Source of the DNA: Thuidium tamariscinum
Taxonomy: Eukaryota; Streptophyta; Bryopsida; Hypnales; Thuidiaceae
NCBI GenBank assembly: GCA_947034885.2
Contig: OX344753.2
Span: forward strand, 62,001-126,000
Length of the DNA stretch: 64,000 nt
Reading direction: 5' to 3'
Of the stretch, positions 25,931 to 37,252 are shown in pieces. The position numbers were made by a program, and so were the translations under genes. The first letter of the stretch is position 1. Each line of letters opens with the position of its first letter. A model generated the notes under the pieces. That model was given only the letters and a program-made list of their open reading frames with translations, did no database searches and was not told where the DNA came from.

Positions 25931-27090
25931 CCCAATTGGTTAGGCTAGTATTGCAGTTTTACCAAGTAGGAGTGGTTTTCACATGCAGTTGAACTGTTTT
26001 AGATGTCCAATTCGGAATTGAAGGTCAACCGAGTTGGAAGGCCAGGTTGGCACCTTAGATTCCGAGTGGGTTGGTTTTTAAGGATTCAAATAGGTATGTT
26101 CTGTTCAGCTGTCAATTGGAGTGGCATGTTGTTTCAAATGGGAGTCCAATCGGTGCTGAAGGGGTATTTCCTCCGAGTTGATTTCTTTTCTCTTTTACCC
26201 ACTGCAGAGAGAAGCGAGTGCAAGTCCGGCCGAGTTGGCTGTATATTTTTGTAATTTTCGATTGAGTAATACGAATTGGAATTCTTTTTGCCAAATTGTG
26301 TAAGTGTTGTGTGATCTGTGTGAGCCTAATTGGATGTGTGTCTTGTTAATGATTTGTTACTGTGTGTTATCTGAGAGCCTAGTTGGAGTTGTGATATGCA
26401 TGTTGGAATTGTTTGATGAATTCTTATGTTGAATGTGTGTTTAGTAAAACCAAATTGGAGTGTAAGTTTGAGTTTGCTGAATTCAGTCAATTGTATTTTC
26501 GTATTGCGTGAAGAATCCAAATAAGAATGGTAATTGTGAATGAAGACATAAGTTGAGAGATTTTGTATTGCCAATTTGGAGTTTTATGTTTGAAATCGTG
26601 TGACCCAGGTTGGATTAGTGTTCTGACGAATTGGAATACAATATGTCTGTACCGAGGAGGAGATGTTGTATGAATGAGTGAATTGCCTATTGGACGGTGT
26701 GAACCTATTTTCAAATTGGAATGAAGTGAAGCCAAATTGAGATGTTTTTGTGAAGCCAGTGAGTGTGCAAAATTCAGTAAAAATCCAAATAGGAATTTAA
26801 GCCGAATAGAAGCTAGAGTGTAGAATTTCCGAGTTGGTATAAGATAAATTGAATTAAGAATAAAATAAAATAAAGAAAATAAGTTAAGAAGACCAAATAG
26901 GAAAGCAATGAGTGGTGAGAAGTGTTGGTTGCAGCCAATTTGGTGGATTGTTGTGTACAAGTCGGATGCTGGATCCAGTTGGTGTCTGTCAAATGCTAAG
27001 AGCCAATTCGGAACAGAGTCCAATTCAGGGATAAGTCTACTGCCTATAGGAAATAAATAAATAAAATATACTTATTAATTCCTATTTGGT
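25931..27090. repeat. Dense field of a short CCAAATTGG-like motif
   Basis: Variants of CCAATTCGG, CCAAATTGGAGT, CCGAGTTGG, CCTAATTGGA and CCAAATAGGAA recur about 28 times over 1.16 kb, at irregular spacings of roughly 15-60 bp. Examples: 25,932, 26,006, 26,028, 26,111, 26,271, 26,447, 26,570, 26,715, 26,782, 26,891, 26,935, 27,002. The intervening sequence is not repeated. A 178-codon frame on the minus strand (26,487-27,023) is probably a by-product of this composition. Confidence 0.55.
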
Positions 27091-27396
27091 ATCAAATATG
27101 GGTACAGTTCCTTAAGTTGTGCTACTCGGGTTTTGTATTTCTAACAACTAGTTTCCTTTAGTCCTAATAGTATCCTCCTTGGAACGAATTTTTATACTAA
27201 TTAAGGGAATTTCCAAATCGGTAAAATCTCATTCTACAATTACCTAAAATGCAAGAAAACTTTGGATTCTAAATTTCAAATTATTGAAAAAATAGTGTTG
27301 ACCATCCACCTCCTAACAAAATGCTTGTCAATTTTTTAGAATATGTTGAATTTTATTAAAATTTTCACCACTAAAATTGCAAATTATATATGTAAT
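27091..27396. other. AT-rich gene-free stretch
   Basis: Nothing recognisable. Confidence 0.5.
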
Positions 27397-28636
27397 TTAA
27401 CCCTAAAGTTTTCTAATGTGAAACAAAAGTATATATGTGCATACTACTAGGAAATGATGTTCGATTTAATAATAAATTGTCAAATTTATTTGAAAGTAGG
27501 TACTACATTCATTGTAAATTTTAGTTAATTCAATACTAATCTATAGATGCTTACCAAATATTTTTGTTAATTTTAATATTTGAACAGATTTATTCAATTA
27601 AAAAAGATTCTAGTTACTAATTTCCTATTTTGATTTAGAAGAGTTTGAAATGTTTTTTGTTCCCTATTGAAAAAGTTTCTAAACCATTTTTAAATTAGGA
27701 GATTCATTTAAAGATAGGCAAAACTTGAACTTCAAGCTACATTTTCCCTTCAAATTGTCTTGAAATAGTAATCTTATGTGTTTTCAACTTAAAACTATAA
27801 ATTGTAACATTATAAAAAATTTCACATTTTTTTTAAGATATTATCATTATAATTTTTAGTGAGTAAATGTGGAAATGTATTTGTAAATATTTCAAACATC
27901 TTTACATTTATATAAGAACTAAAAGTAGCAATGAGGTTTGTATGCACATTTTCAAAATATTTTTTTCATATACTTAAAATCCCTAGAGTATGCATTCTAA
28001 AATAAATTTTAAAGCAAAATTATAATGATCTTATTATCTAATTGATAAGTACAATATTGGTATTATTGTATTAGAAAAAAATGTATTTTTTTGATTTAAA
28101 AAGTAATTTTCTAAAAATGTCATGCACAAATGAAAAGATTTCATTTTTTTAAAAGAAAATATGAAATAAATTTTACTTAAATTAGAATATATAATTTTAT
28201 AATCTAGTGTTTTTACCATATGTAATGTTCAAATGTATTTAGGTTTAGAAGAGTTTCAAATTAATTGTTCCTAACTACCCACAAACTAAAATTGCTCATA
28301 ACTTTTGATTCCTTAATCCAAATGGAATGAAACAAAGCTTCCCATGTCTATCAGAACTTAAAGAATCAATTTGAAATTTCACTTTTGAAAATAAATAAAT
28401 TTCAAAGAAGTTTTTTCAGCTACTTGGGCTGCCCTCCAAGTAAAGAAAATGACATATCATGCCATAACTTTTTAACCACAAAGTCAGAAGTTACAAAAAT
28501 TGTTGGGCCTTAAAGCTACTCTTTAGGCACATCTTGTATAAAAATTTCAAAGAAAAGAAATAAAAACTCCATTCGTAGTGAGTTGCCCAAAAAATTTATA
28601 ATGCCAAAAAACGCACCTCAGGGCTTTAGGGGTTAA
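27397..28636 (+). mobile_element. TTAA-flanked element, long subtype, copy 3
   Basis: It starts TTAACCCTAAAG and ends GGGCTTTAGGGGTTAA. The right third matches the right third of copy 1 (phrases 'cataacttttgattcc' and 'attgttgggccttaaag' in order). At 1,240 bp it is close to the 1,316 bp of copy 1. Noncoding. Confidence 0.65.
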
Positions 28637-28785
28637 TGTACCTAGTCCAAGTCTCCTAGCAAAATTTCGGCCTCTGATTGCAAATGTGAATTCAAAATCT
28701 GCAAACTTTATCATAAGTGAAAAATTAAATTTTTTTAGCATTTTCCGAAGGGTCCGAGGGAGGGGGTCAATTCACCCAAGCCCTA

Positions 28786-29765
28786 ACGTAGGAGGTCCAT
28801 AAAGTGATCATCTAAGTGCTGAAACTGAATTTTGGTGAGGGAAAACATCTTGAAATATTTTTTTAGTAATTTTTTTTGGAAAGACAAGAGGAAATGACAT
28901 CCAACCCAAGTTGTTTCATATTTTTTGGAGCTTTTTGGAATTAGTTATGAAATTTTGAAGTTGAAATGCTATAGGGCTCTGAAAGTGACCACCTCCTAAA
29001 ATGTACACAGTTTGTGCATTTTGATATATTGAAGAAACTAAAATGTACCTCTGAGTCATGTTCGATTCAAAATGCCCTGTCAGAGTTCGAGCCTCCTAGC
29101 TTAGCTGTGACCCTAGCCCTCACAGTCCCAAACTCCCAATCATCCATCTGAAGCTAGCCAAGAGACAACATGCAGCTCCTACCATCTCTAAGTTAAGCTC
29201 AGAAAAATATGAAATGACTTGGGTTAAGGTAGAACCACCTATACTCGATCATTTAAGCAATTCTATAATAGATCATGAGGAATATGAGGCTATACAAATT
29301 TTTCCCATGTAGCAAGATAAGAAAGATGGGAATTGTAAATTTTTCATAATTTTATTCTCAAAACTGAAATTACTATGATTTTTAGAAGCCAAAAAGTGCT
29401 TTGAACCCATAGCCAACGTTTAGAGTCTTCTAATTTGGATCATATCCAAGACTACTTTTCCAATTGGTACTTCCCACACACTTTATGACACTTTGGGACA
29501 TGGGTCATCACCTTATTAGTCCTAACCTTGAAAATGGGGGAAAAGTACATTCCAAGCTTTGATTGTAAATCTCTTCTAGCCTTGGTTGGAAATAGCCACA
29601 TCCTATAGGTTGGGTATGGGTCCTTGATCGGGAATAGGTGGTTCTACCTTAGATGTCAATTCTACTTGCTTTTCAAGGAAAATTTACTGAAAGATATTTC
29701 CAGATGTTTCAATTCCCCCAAATTTAATTTCAGCCCTTAGATGGTCCATTAGAGGACCTCATTGC
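28786..29765. mobile_element. Long-arm foldback element, interrupted by a nested TA-flanked element
   Basis: The left part (about 28,790-29,040) and right part (about 29,170-29,226 plus 29,650-29,765) are inverted copies: AGGAGGTCC, CATCTAAG, GCTGAAA, then 'ttttggagctttttggaattag' in reverse at the other side. The right arm is split by the 423-bp element at 29,227. Solo copies of one arm or short forms occur at 31,156, 45,107 and 56,463. Confidence 0.6.
29227..29649 (+). mobile_element. TA-flanked miniature element, copy 2
   Basis: Ends are AGGTAGAACCACCTATACTC and GGGAATAGGTGGTTCTACCT with TA at each side. The uninterrupted homologue at about 56,660 reads CTTGGGTTAGATGTCAATTC, which shows exactly where this copy entered and that two bases, TA, were duplicated. 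Confidence 0.9.
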
Positions 29766-30222
29766 AAGGATTAGGAATGCTTTCACTGGAAAGGAAGGCA
29801 TCTTTTGAGAAGGGCTTTCAATTGCTGGCAGTGTTTTAGGAGCAATGGGATGTGGCCTTTTTTTAAGAACTCCAGGTTCTGAGTTTTCATTTGAGGGGCT
29901 TGAATGGAAGGAGGCCAATTTCAAGCATGCAATTTTTTATGCATTTTTGTATGTGTTGGCTTTGCACAATGGATAATCTAAGGTTTTATAATCATTTTGG
30001 CAACACTGTGCAAGGCCATGATTACAATCTGTTATTTGTTATAACACATTCAGTACCCTCTTTTTTACTTTAGGCTTGAAGCAGCCCAATTTTTTTAAAG
30101 GAAATTGGGCATTTTAATACATGAACAAACTCTAAATTGTGACTTACTTTAGCCCCAGTGCAAGCAACCCCATGCAGCTGATTGCACTGGAGTCTGTCTG
30201 GCACTGGCAACGTAGGATCACA
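29766..30222. other. Gene-free stretch
   Basis: Short open frames on both strands have no supporting features. Confidence 0.5.
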
Positions 30223-31151
30223 TTAACCCCTAAAGGACCAAAGCCTTTTTTCTGTCAAAAACCTCTCAAAACTGCCATTTCTGTTGCATTCATCCAAGAA
30301 AACAAAAAATATTTTTTTTAAGAATCTAACCGTAGGATCTTGTACTTAACTTGATTGAGATCAAGTGGTAAAAATTTCATGAAGTTTGACCGTACAGATT
30401 GGAAGATATGAGCATTCAAAGTTGGAAATACAAGTTTTTTTGAACTGTGGTTTGCAATTTCAGATGACTTTGACTGGAATTTGTATTAAAAAATTGCACT
30501 ATAGAATTTGAATTTATAATTTTTGTGTTAAGAAATTGAGTTGAGAGTCTAGGAAAAAAATTTCACACAAAAACCACTTGATTTTCATTCTGTAAAAAAT
30601 TGTTAAGTAGATGTAGGTCCAAGATTGAAAGAAAAACTAAATGGTTGATAACTCTAAGATGGGATTGAAATACAATAATCCCAATGGTGAGATTGTTCTA
30701 GAAAGTAAACATAACCTTGTTTAACAATTTTTTTTGAAAAATTGTGAAAATTGCATTCAAAAATGAATCCTATAAATTATTTTTTCAAGAAATTGTTTAC
30801 ATTGCCCAAAAAACAAGATTGTCCATAACTTTCTCATTATAAGTCCAAATAGAGTGAATCAAAGCTTCACATGTAGGCAAAAATATATTATTTTAGAAAA
30901 AAAAATTTAAAAAATTAAATTTTGACTTTTTGCAAAAAAAAATTCTGCCCGCCGAATGAAAATTTGGGCTTTTTGTGGTATAACTTTTGCTCCCGGTCAC
31001 CAATTGAAATAAAAATTACATTCCCATGAAGCTAATCAATTTTCCTATCTTATGAGAAAGTTTCAAAAAGATTCATTAAAAATTGAGGTCTACGGAACCT
31101 GCCCGAACTCCAAAGTGTCCCCCAAGGGGACAATGCTCCTTTAGGGATTAA
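30223..31151 (+). mobile_element. TTAA-flanked element, copy 4
   Basis: A 929-bp near-identical relative of the copy at 10,856. It starts TTAACCCCTAAAGGACCA and ends CTCCTTTAGGGATTAA. Noncoding. Confidence 0.85.
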
Positions 31152-31155
31152 GGTA

Positions 31156-31439
31156 GGGGGCTGTAATTGTAGCCCTGTCTCTAGAAGCGATCTGGTAGAT
31201 TTTGCCTCTAACATGTACTAGAAGTGTACATTTCAGCAAGGGGTCGCTTTTAGAAACCATTGTGTTTTCAACTTCAAAAATTCACAACTAATTCCATAAA
31301 GGTCCAAAAAATATGAAATGACTTAGATTAGATGCCAATTCCATTTTTCTTACCATGAAAATTTACTAAAAATTGCTTTAAGGAATTTAGCTTCCCCAAA
31401 ATGCAAATCAACTGATAAAGGGTCGCTTTTACAGCCCCC
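31156..31439. mobile_element. TA-flanked miniature element of the 56,463 family
   Basis: Ends GGGGGCTGTAA and TTACAGCCCCC are inverted repeats with TA on each side. Its interior shares the phrase 'aaaaaatatgaaatgactta' with the copies at 28.8-29.8 kb and 56.5 kb. It lies only four bases from the end of the TTAA element before it. Confidence 0.7.
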
Positions 31440-31841
31440 TATTTTATATCTTCGCTTCAAGGGAGGCTGGGTTCCTTCCCTTGAAGTGAAGGTATAATGT
31501 GATCTTGGGTGCCAAGGAATGAGTTCAACTATTGGTTGGCTAGTTGAAATATTTTGGTGAGGTGGTGTCTGTAGATTGGATTTGTAAAGAGTGGGTACTA
31601 CACGGTTCAAAAACCAAAAATTGCAAAAAGTTATACTAACATTTTCTAAATTGGAAGTTTTTTGATGAAATTTTTTAAGACAGTTTTGAATTTGTTGGAT
31701 TTGTTTGCTCAATTATCTACAACATAAATTCTAATGTTTACAAAAAACATTGAGCCTAAAAAAACATTGTATGGTTGTAAAATATAAACTGAACGTTGTC
31801 GGGTAGAGAGGAGCGCGCTAGGGTTGACGAATCGCTATGTC
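31440..31841. other. Gene-free stretch
   Basis: No gene is supported; a 120-codon frame on the minus strand overlaps the preceding miniature element. Confidence 0.45.
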
Positions 31842-31890
31842 CAGGGCAAAATTACGTCCAAAATCCGGACGTCTGGACGTCCGGACTTAG
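31842..31890 (+). repeat. hAT-like terminal sequence (left)
   Basis: The sequence starts CAGGGCAAAATTACG and contains GGACGTCTGGACGTCC. hAT transposons commonly begin CAGGG. The same 16-base block occurs inverted next to CCCTG at 53,750. No matching eight-base duplication is visible between the two flanks (GCTATGTC against ATTGTAGG). Confidence 0.45.
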
Positions 31891-32015
31891 TGGACGTAGT
31901 GGACGCTGTCCTCGGCAACCGGCGGACGGAGCAGCGGACGGAACTGCGGACGGGCAGACGGGCGGTCGGCTTGCGGACGGGAGGACGGATGAGCGGGCGG
32001 TCGACCGCATGAGCG
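31860..32015 (+). repeat. CpG-dense CGGACGG array 1
   Basis: Many copies of CGGACGG and close variants (GCGGACGGAACTGCGGACGG near 31,930) occur in an otherwise very AT-rich landscape. The array lies just inside the hAT-like terminus and about 1.1-1.25 kb beyond the 3' end of the hAT transposase gene. Open frames crossing it are arginine-rich artefacts of the repeat. Confidence 0.8.
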
Positions 32016-33128
32016 ATTGAGCGGACAACTTCAGATTGCGTTTTTGGATTTAGGATTTTCAAATAACATGTAAGGTAGATGGCTTGAAAAGCGCCCCTTT
32101 AAGGGCTGTTCGGTTTTTTTGATGGATTGAAGATGCCCAAAAATATTTCCCCTTATTTTTCATTTAAAGAACCATTGATGCGAAATCTAAACCAAATGGT
32201 TTCATATTTTTCCAAGCATTTATAAATTACTTATGTCTTCGAAGAATTCTAGCATAGGTATGTATTTGTGATTCTAGGTATTGCAAAACCCACACATGCG
32301 TAGTCTAGAAAAACCCAGGGCTTGATCAAAAACAAGAAATGAAGCGTTGAAAAAGTAATACTTCAGGTTCCTAAATGTGACCTTTACTAAACTTAAGCCC
32401 TAAAACCAACATTGTCTTCATATACTTTTAAGTCCAATTGAAAGTGTTATAACTTTTGTATCCGATTTCCAAATTCAACAACACTTGTTGGAAAATTTGC
32501 ACACTCTCTTCTAGTTTGTGTGATAAAATTTTTAGAACAATCTAAGTTATACTGATTTCTTGGGAGTCAATCAAAGTTCACAAGTTCAATTTGAATTCAC
32601 CAAACTGCATTGAGATGGCTTCAACTTCGGGGGCCTGTATCTTTTTCATCAAATGTTAGTTTTCAAAAAAATGTGTTGGGTTATGTTCTCCTTGAAGCCT
32701 AATTATTGTCGTAAAATTTTCATGTCAATCCAAATTGTTTTGAATGTTTGGGAGCAATTCAAAATTCAAAGTCCCGACATTCTTGGATCACAGTGAACTT
32801 CTGCGGCTTATAACTTCTTCATATAATGTCCGTATCCAAAAAAAATTGTTGGAAAAGGTGCGCCTACTAGTCTAATTTGTGTAGCTAAAATTTCATATCA
32901 ATCCAAGAAATTATAAGTGACTGAGAGGCATTTTAGTAAGAGGATGTTCAGCTGAAAATGTTTTTGAATACCATGAAACCAAGAAATTAAAAAAAAAAAA
33001 ATCATAGTGACGTTTTCAACATGCGCATGAAAACTTGTATTACTTTCAAAGGTTCAAACAAACCATTTCCATTACAAGCTCCATGTACCATGAATATCTA
33101 AACACCTAAGTCTACATTCCTTTAATTT
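32016..33128. other. Gene-free stretch with three diverged modules
   Basis: Between about 32,440 and 32,930 a module of roughly 180 bp appears three times: a 'tataactt' phrase, then 'tccgatttcc' or similar, then a 'gttggaaaa' segment, ending in 'taaaatttcatatcaatcc'. Similar modules form the interiors of the TTAA elements. No gene. Confidence 0.45.
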
Positions 33129-33269
33129 CTAAGGCTTGTAATCAACGTCTCCTCTCACCTCAGCTCCACTACTATGACCTCTTGAATCCCATTCCGAGTC
33201 TTCTTCATCACTTGTGCTTTCCATACTATCGGATGAAGACTGTAGAGCTCGCTCTTTTCTTCCGGATAT

Positions 33270-36200
33270 TTACTTTGATGCAAGCGATCTCTTGCGTCTA
33301 CCCTTCTTTTGCTCTTTCACCATGTCTCTAACTCCTAATGTAGACTTTCCAATCCCTTTTTCAAGACCATTAACCGGTTTCACTTTGCTTTGTGAAAAAG
33401 GTTCACATACATCAAGGGGGGTTCGACCTAGACTTTGCCGCTTCGATGGTGATCTTGCAAAGGCCTCCAGTATTCTTTTATTTCTAGCTTTCTTGGACTC
33501 TTTCATTGCTGGTTGTCTTGCTTTTGATCCGCTTGGAATGATGATCTCATTTGCGCCCAAAGAAAGTGATCGATCCGATGACTTCAGCAAACGTAGACCA
33601 AACATGGACTCCAACGTTTGATCTTCTTGTGGATCCTTATCTTGGTAGCGTAAACTATCGAGACCACCTAAACTTGCATTGCCGATTTTGAACAGTATGC
33701 GTGGAGGACCGCTACGTGGGGGTTTAGTTGGATCTTGTACGAGGGGCTTCTTGCCTTTGCCATTCTCAAATGACATGGGGCTCCCAGACTCCATCATACC
33801 TACATCTACATGTGTTGCTACTCCCCGTGCTTTACCTTTCTCGATACTCGCAAGACAACTTTTTTTACACACCAATACTTCAACGAATGCAACACTTGTA
33901 TCACCTACATTTTTGTCCACCTTCACTCCACTGTCTCCCAAGTCGTTCTGTTTGCCAAGTTCTTCTGCTTCGACCCCTACTGGCGATGGACATTTAGAAA
34001 TTGGAATCAATTCATCCGGGGTCGAAGTCCCACCGATGTTCATCGTTGCCCCATTTCTCTCTTTCATTGCCACATTAGTGTCCCGGCTATGTGCTCGAAC
34101 ATTATCACTACTCAATACTCTATTTCCATCCATAAATTTAGCTTTTGATGGGACACCCTCATCATAGTCGTAATTCTCCTCGTCCGCTTCAAAATTGAAG
34201 ACATCCAATGGATTGTCTTCAAAGTCTTCATCATTATGATGAGGGTCTTGGGATGGTTCATCAACCAAATTAGTCACATTGTATTCCGCATCATATTCAT
34301 CATCAAATAGGGGATCTCTTTCTTCACCATCGCCATGATCTTCACCACCCTCATCCTCTAACATGGACTCTTCCATATCCACATTCTCAAATTGCTCTTC
34401 GTACCACTTCTTCTCATCATTTTCTTGAGATGCGGAAAGGACTTTAGTATTGGTGTACACATACACCAAATCTTGTGCTCTCTGTGGCGTCAACTTGTTT
34501 CGAGATTTGTTGTGAACAAATGAATAGCTACTCCAATTTCGTTCACATGAAGAGGAAGATACCGGTTGGGCCAAAATACGCTTGGCAATTGGAGCAATGA
34601 ACTTCCCGCACGCGCCCTCAAAATCCCACCAAGCATGCGCTGACAATTGTTGTTCGTCGGGGTTCAACATATTGTAGAAAGGGGGTTCCCTATGTCGAAA
34701 GGCTACAAATTCCTTCACAACAGCGGCATACTCTTCTGTGGTACATACTTTCATTAAAACACGCTTGCATGCATCCATTGCATCTTGATCATCAGCAAGT
34801 TCTTTGTCGTGAAGAAGATAGGGATTCAACAAAGCCCCTGCATAATGTAGATCTGTCTCTACCATCGCTCGCCGTACGTAAAAGGCTTCTTGTAGTTGGA
34901 TGGCTAAATCCAAGGACAAACTAAAAGGTGCTTCGTTCAACGACAAAACGTGCTTCTGTATTTTCTTCATGATATGTAGCACCTTCCCCATACATAGCCT
35001 TTTGCATCCAAATTGCGTAGACCATGTACCACCGGAGCCGATAAATCCTTGAAATTTTGACAACGCCGCCAAAAATGCTCGTTCAAAATGATGTCCTTCA
35101 CCCTTCGGCACACATTGCGAGCATTAGTATTCCGCCCTAATGTTTTCACGTATTGTTCCCACTGTGGGTCCGTCACCGTTTGCTGTAACTTCACCTTCAC
35201 CTTCAACATACGGTCCACCATGTTGTAATTGGAAGCAAACTGAGTTTCCACCGCCATCAACAACATGCACTCCGGCGAGTACCTTCGAAATATTGCAAGA
35301 AGCATGTGCCTCTTTTTGAAGAATTTCATTACGTTACGGGCATTGCCCACGACCTCCTCAATCCACCGTTCGTTGCCCCAATCTTTCAGTAATAAATTCA
35401 GGGCATGGACCACACAACCCTGGAAAAATATATGAGGGTACTTCGAAGATATCAAGTTGTATGCGGCTTCATTCACAGGCGCATTATCTGCGCTTATTTG
35501 TACTATTTTGGAAGGACCCACTTCTTTTATGAATTTTTCCAATATGGAGGCCAAATAGGCGGCATTCTTCTCTTTTCCTATTGTATCCACCGATCCTAGG
35601 ATTTGCTCGCCCGCAGAAGACACGAGCATTGCATTTACTAATGGGCGATTTGCCACCGAAGTCCACCCATCAATAGACAATGTTGCTCCAAACTTCCTGA
35701 TGCTGTCTTTTGTTCGCTTCTTGATATTCACTTTAATGTCTACCTTCGCTTGATCAAACAACTTATGTCGTAATTCATGGTATGACGGTGGGGTATAGGG
35801 TTTGTGAAACTTAGCCGTTTTCTTCACCGCTTCTTTAAATGCTGCATTCCGTGCCACCGAAAATGGTATGTTCGTAGCATAAAAAAAATTAGCCCACACT
35901 GCATGCAATTTCCGTCTATTCGCTTCTTCAAAGCCATCTCCTATCCGCCTCTGCACCAAAGGCCTACTAGTTGATCCTACCCCTGTGTCTCCTTCATCAG
36001 ATGCTTGAGTACTTGTAAGTGCTCCAGAAGACACGCGGACAATCTCTTTTGGTATTGTACAAGAATGTTCTGGTGTAAGACGTACTGACGGTGTCAAGGG
36101 TCTCTCATTTGCTGCATCATTTACAACTGTGGCCTCCACTGTCCCATTTCCACCCAAATTCTCGTTTTCACCTCTTCGTGGGATTACCCCCTTGCACTGA

Positions 36201-36394
36201 CGAAATAGCTTCTGAACTTGGGATGTGAGTCGTGGACATAGACTGATTCCTCGATCACGAGACCCCGATGCACCTTCATAACCAAGATGGCTGAACATAC
36301 GGCATGTTTTTTTTGCAAACACTAGGTTGCAAGCTCTGCATTGTACTTTCCCAGCTGAAGGGGTGCCATACCAAGAAGACCAATCCTTGCTCAT
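33270..36394 (-). pseudogene. hAT-superfamily transposase (BED-like finger, DUF659, hAT dimerisation), one frameshift
   Basis: This encodes a transposase that would bind element ends and catalyse cut-and-paste movement in the nucleus. I place the start at the ATG at 36,394 (MSKDW). A BED-like finger follows (C19, C22, H36 from that start), then a DUF659 core with SIDGWT and ISADNAPVNEAA carrying candidate catalytic aspartates and ending GCVVHALNLLLKDWG. The frame breaks at a four-base run (34,986-34,989), consistent with loss of one base: phrases before (NLDAKGYVWG) and after (KVLHIMKKIQ) join naturally. The second part contains the hAT dimerisation domain (SSSSCERNWSSYSF), then an unusual extension of about 390 residues, acidic first and lysine/arginine-rich last (KKGRRKR). 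The frame ends at TAA 33,270-33,272; 46 further codons rich in S, D and E run in frame to a stop at 33,129, so the TAA may itself be premature. Confidence 0.85.
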
Positions 36395-36684
36395 AGTGAT
36401 GAATTTTAAGTGCTTGTTTTGAACTTCAAATTCCAAATGTAACCACGAAAAGGGTGAAGATCTCCGCACGAATAAAAATAGTTAATAAAGTAACCGATAA
36501 AGTTTGAATGAAGCCTTGGAAACCAAAGCCCCCTTGACCACTGAACTATGCATTACCAAGCAAGGGACACAACCGAAATTGTAGCGCCTAGCCCTTGGAA
36601 ATCTTAGCGTTCAGCTTTACAGGAGTGCTTGCAAATGACAATTTCTGGAGACTTATACTCCTCAGTTCTAAGGTTGCTCTTCGT

Positions 36685-36955
36685 GACCGTTGCAACGGAC
36701 GGGAGACAATCCCGATTGATAGTGCGGACGGAACTGTGGACGGCCCGACAGGGTACTCCGATCGGCGGACGGCGAGCGGTTGCGGACGGACCCCCGTCGG
36801 ATGCCCAGCAAGAGGCGGACGGGTCTAGCGGACAGCCACCACGAGGCTGACGGCCCCTGATCGGACGGCCTTCCGTAGCGGAAGAATCGTACGGACAACG
36901 GCGACTAGCAGACGGCCTAGATCGGACGGCCCCGACGAGGCGGACGCATCCACAA
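36685..36955 (+). repeat. CpG-dense CGGACGG array 2, upstream of the hAT transposase
   Basis: Repeated CGGACGG, GCGGACGG and GATCGGACGGCC blocks. It begins about 290 bp upstream of the transposase ATG on the opposite reading side. It contains GTGCGGACGGAACTGTGGAC, nearly the same as a block in array 1, in the same direction. Possible roles are promoter or subterminal transposase-binding repeats. Confidence 0.8.
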
Positions 36956-37016
36956 TTCCAGATTAATAATTTCTACCATTTCAATGGACATATATCCTTT
37001 TTTTTTACACTGAAAA

Positions 37017-37252
37017 ATTCAAACAGCTCCACTTCACGATGTCACATTTGTATGAAAAAATGTTGAAAATGTTGGTTACTCTTTACATTTATTTTGGAAT
37101 GGAAGTTACTTATGTGATTGAAGAACTTCAAATCATTTGGATTGTACAAATAATAGGAAAAAAATAATAAATAGAAAGAAGTATAAAATACTTCAAAATA
37201 ATGAAATGTGAACAATTCAGTTTCGCAAGTGAAAATTACCGGTTTCAGTACT
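37017..37252 (+). mobile_element. Fragment of the long-subtype TTAA element
   Basis: Phrases such as 'cacatttgtatgaaaaaat' and 'caaatcatttggattgtac' follow the interior of copy 1 (2,060-2,240) in the same order. No ends are present. It directly abuts the next TTAA element. Confidence 0.5.

Noticed and set aside
26487..27023. 178-codon open frame on the minus strand
   Set aside because: It runs through the CCAAATTGG motif field, has no domain, and its phenylalanine/leucine-rich composition is what the motif and AT content would give by chance.
33214..34167. Plus-strand open frames of 112-162 codons
   Set aside because: They are antisense to the hAT transposase coding region, which has clear domains on the other strand.
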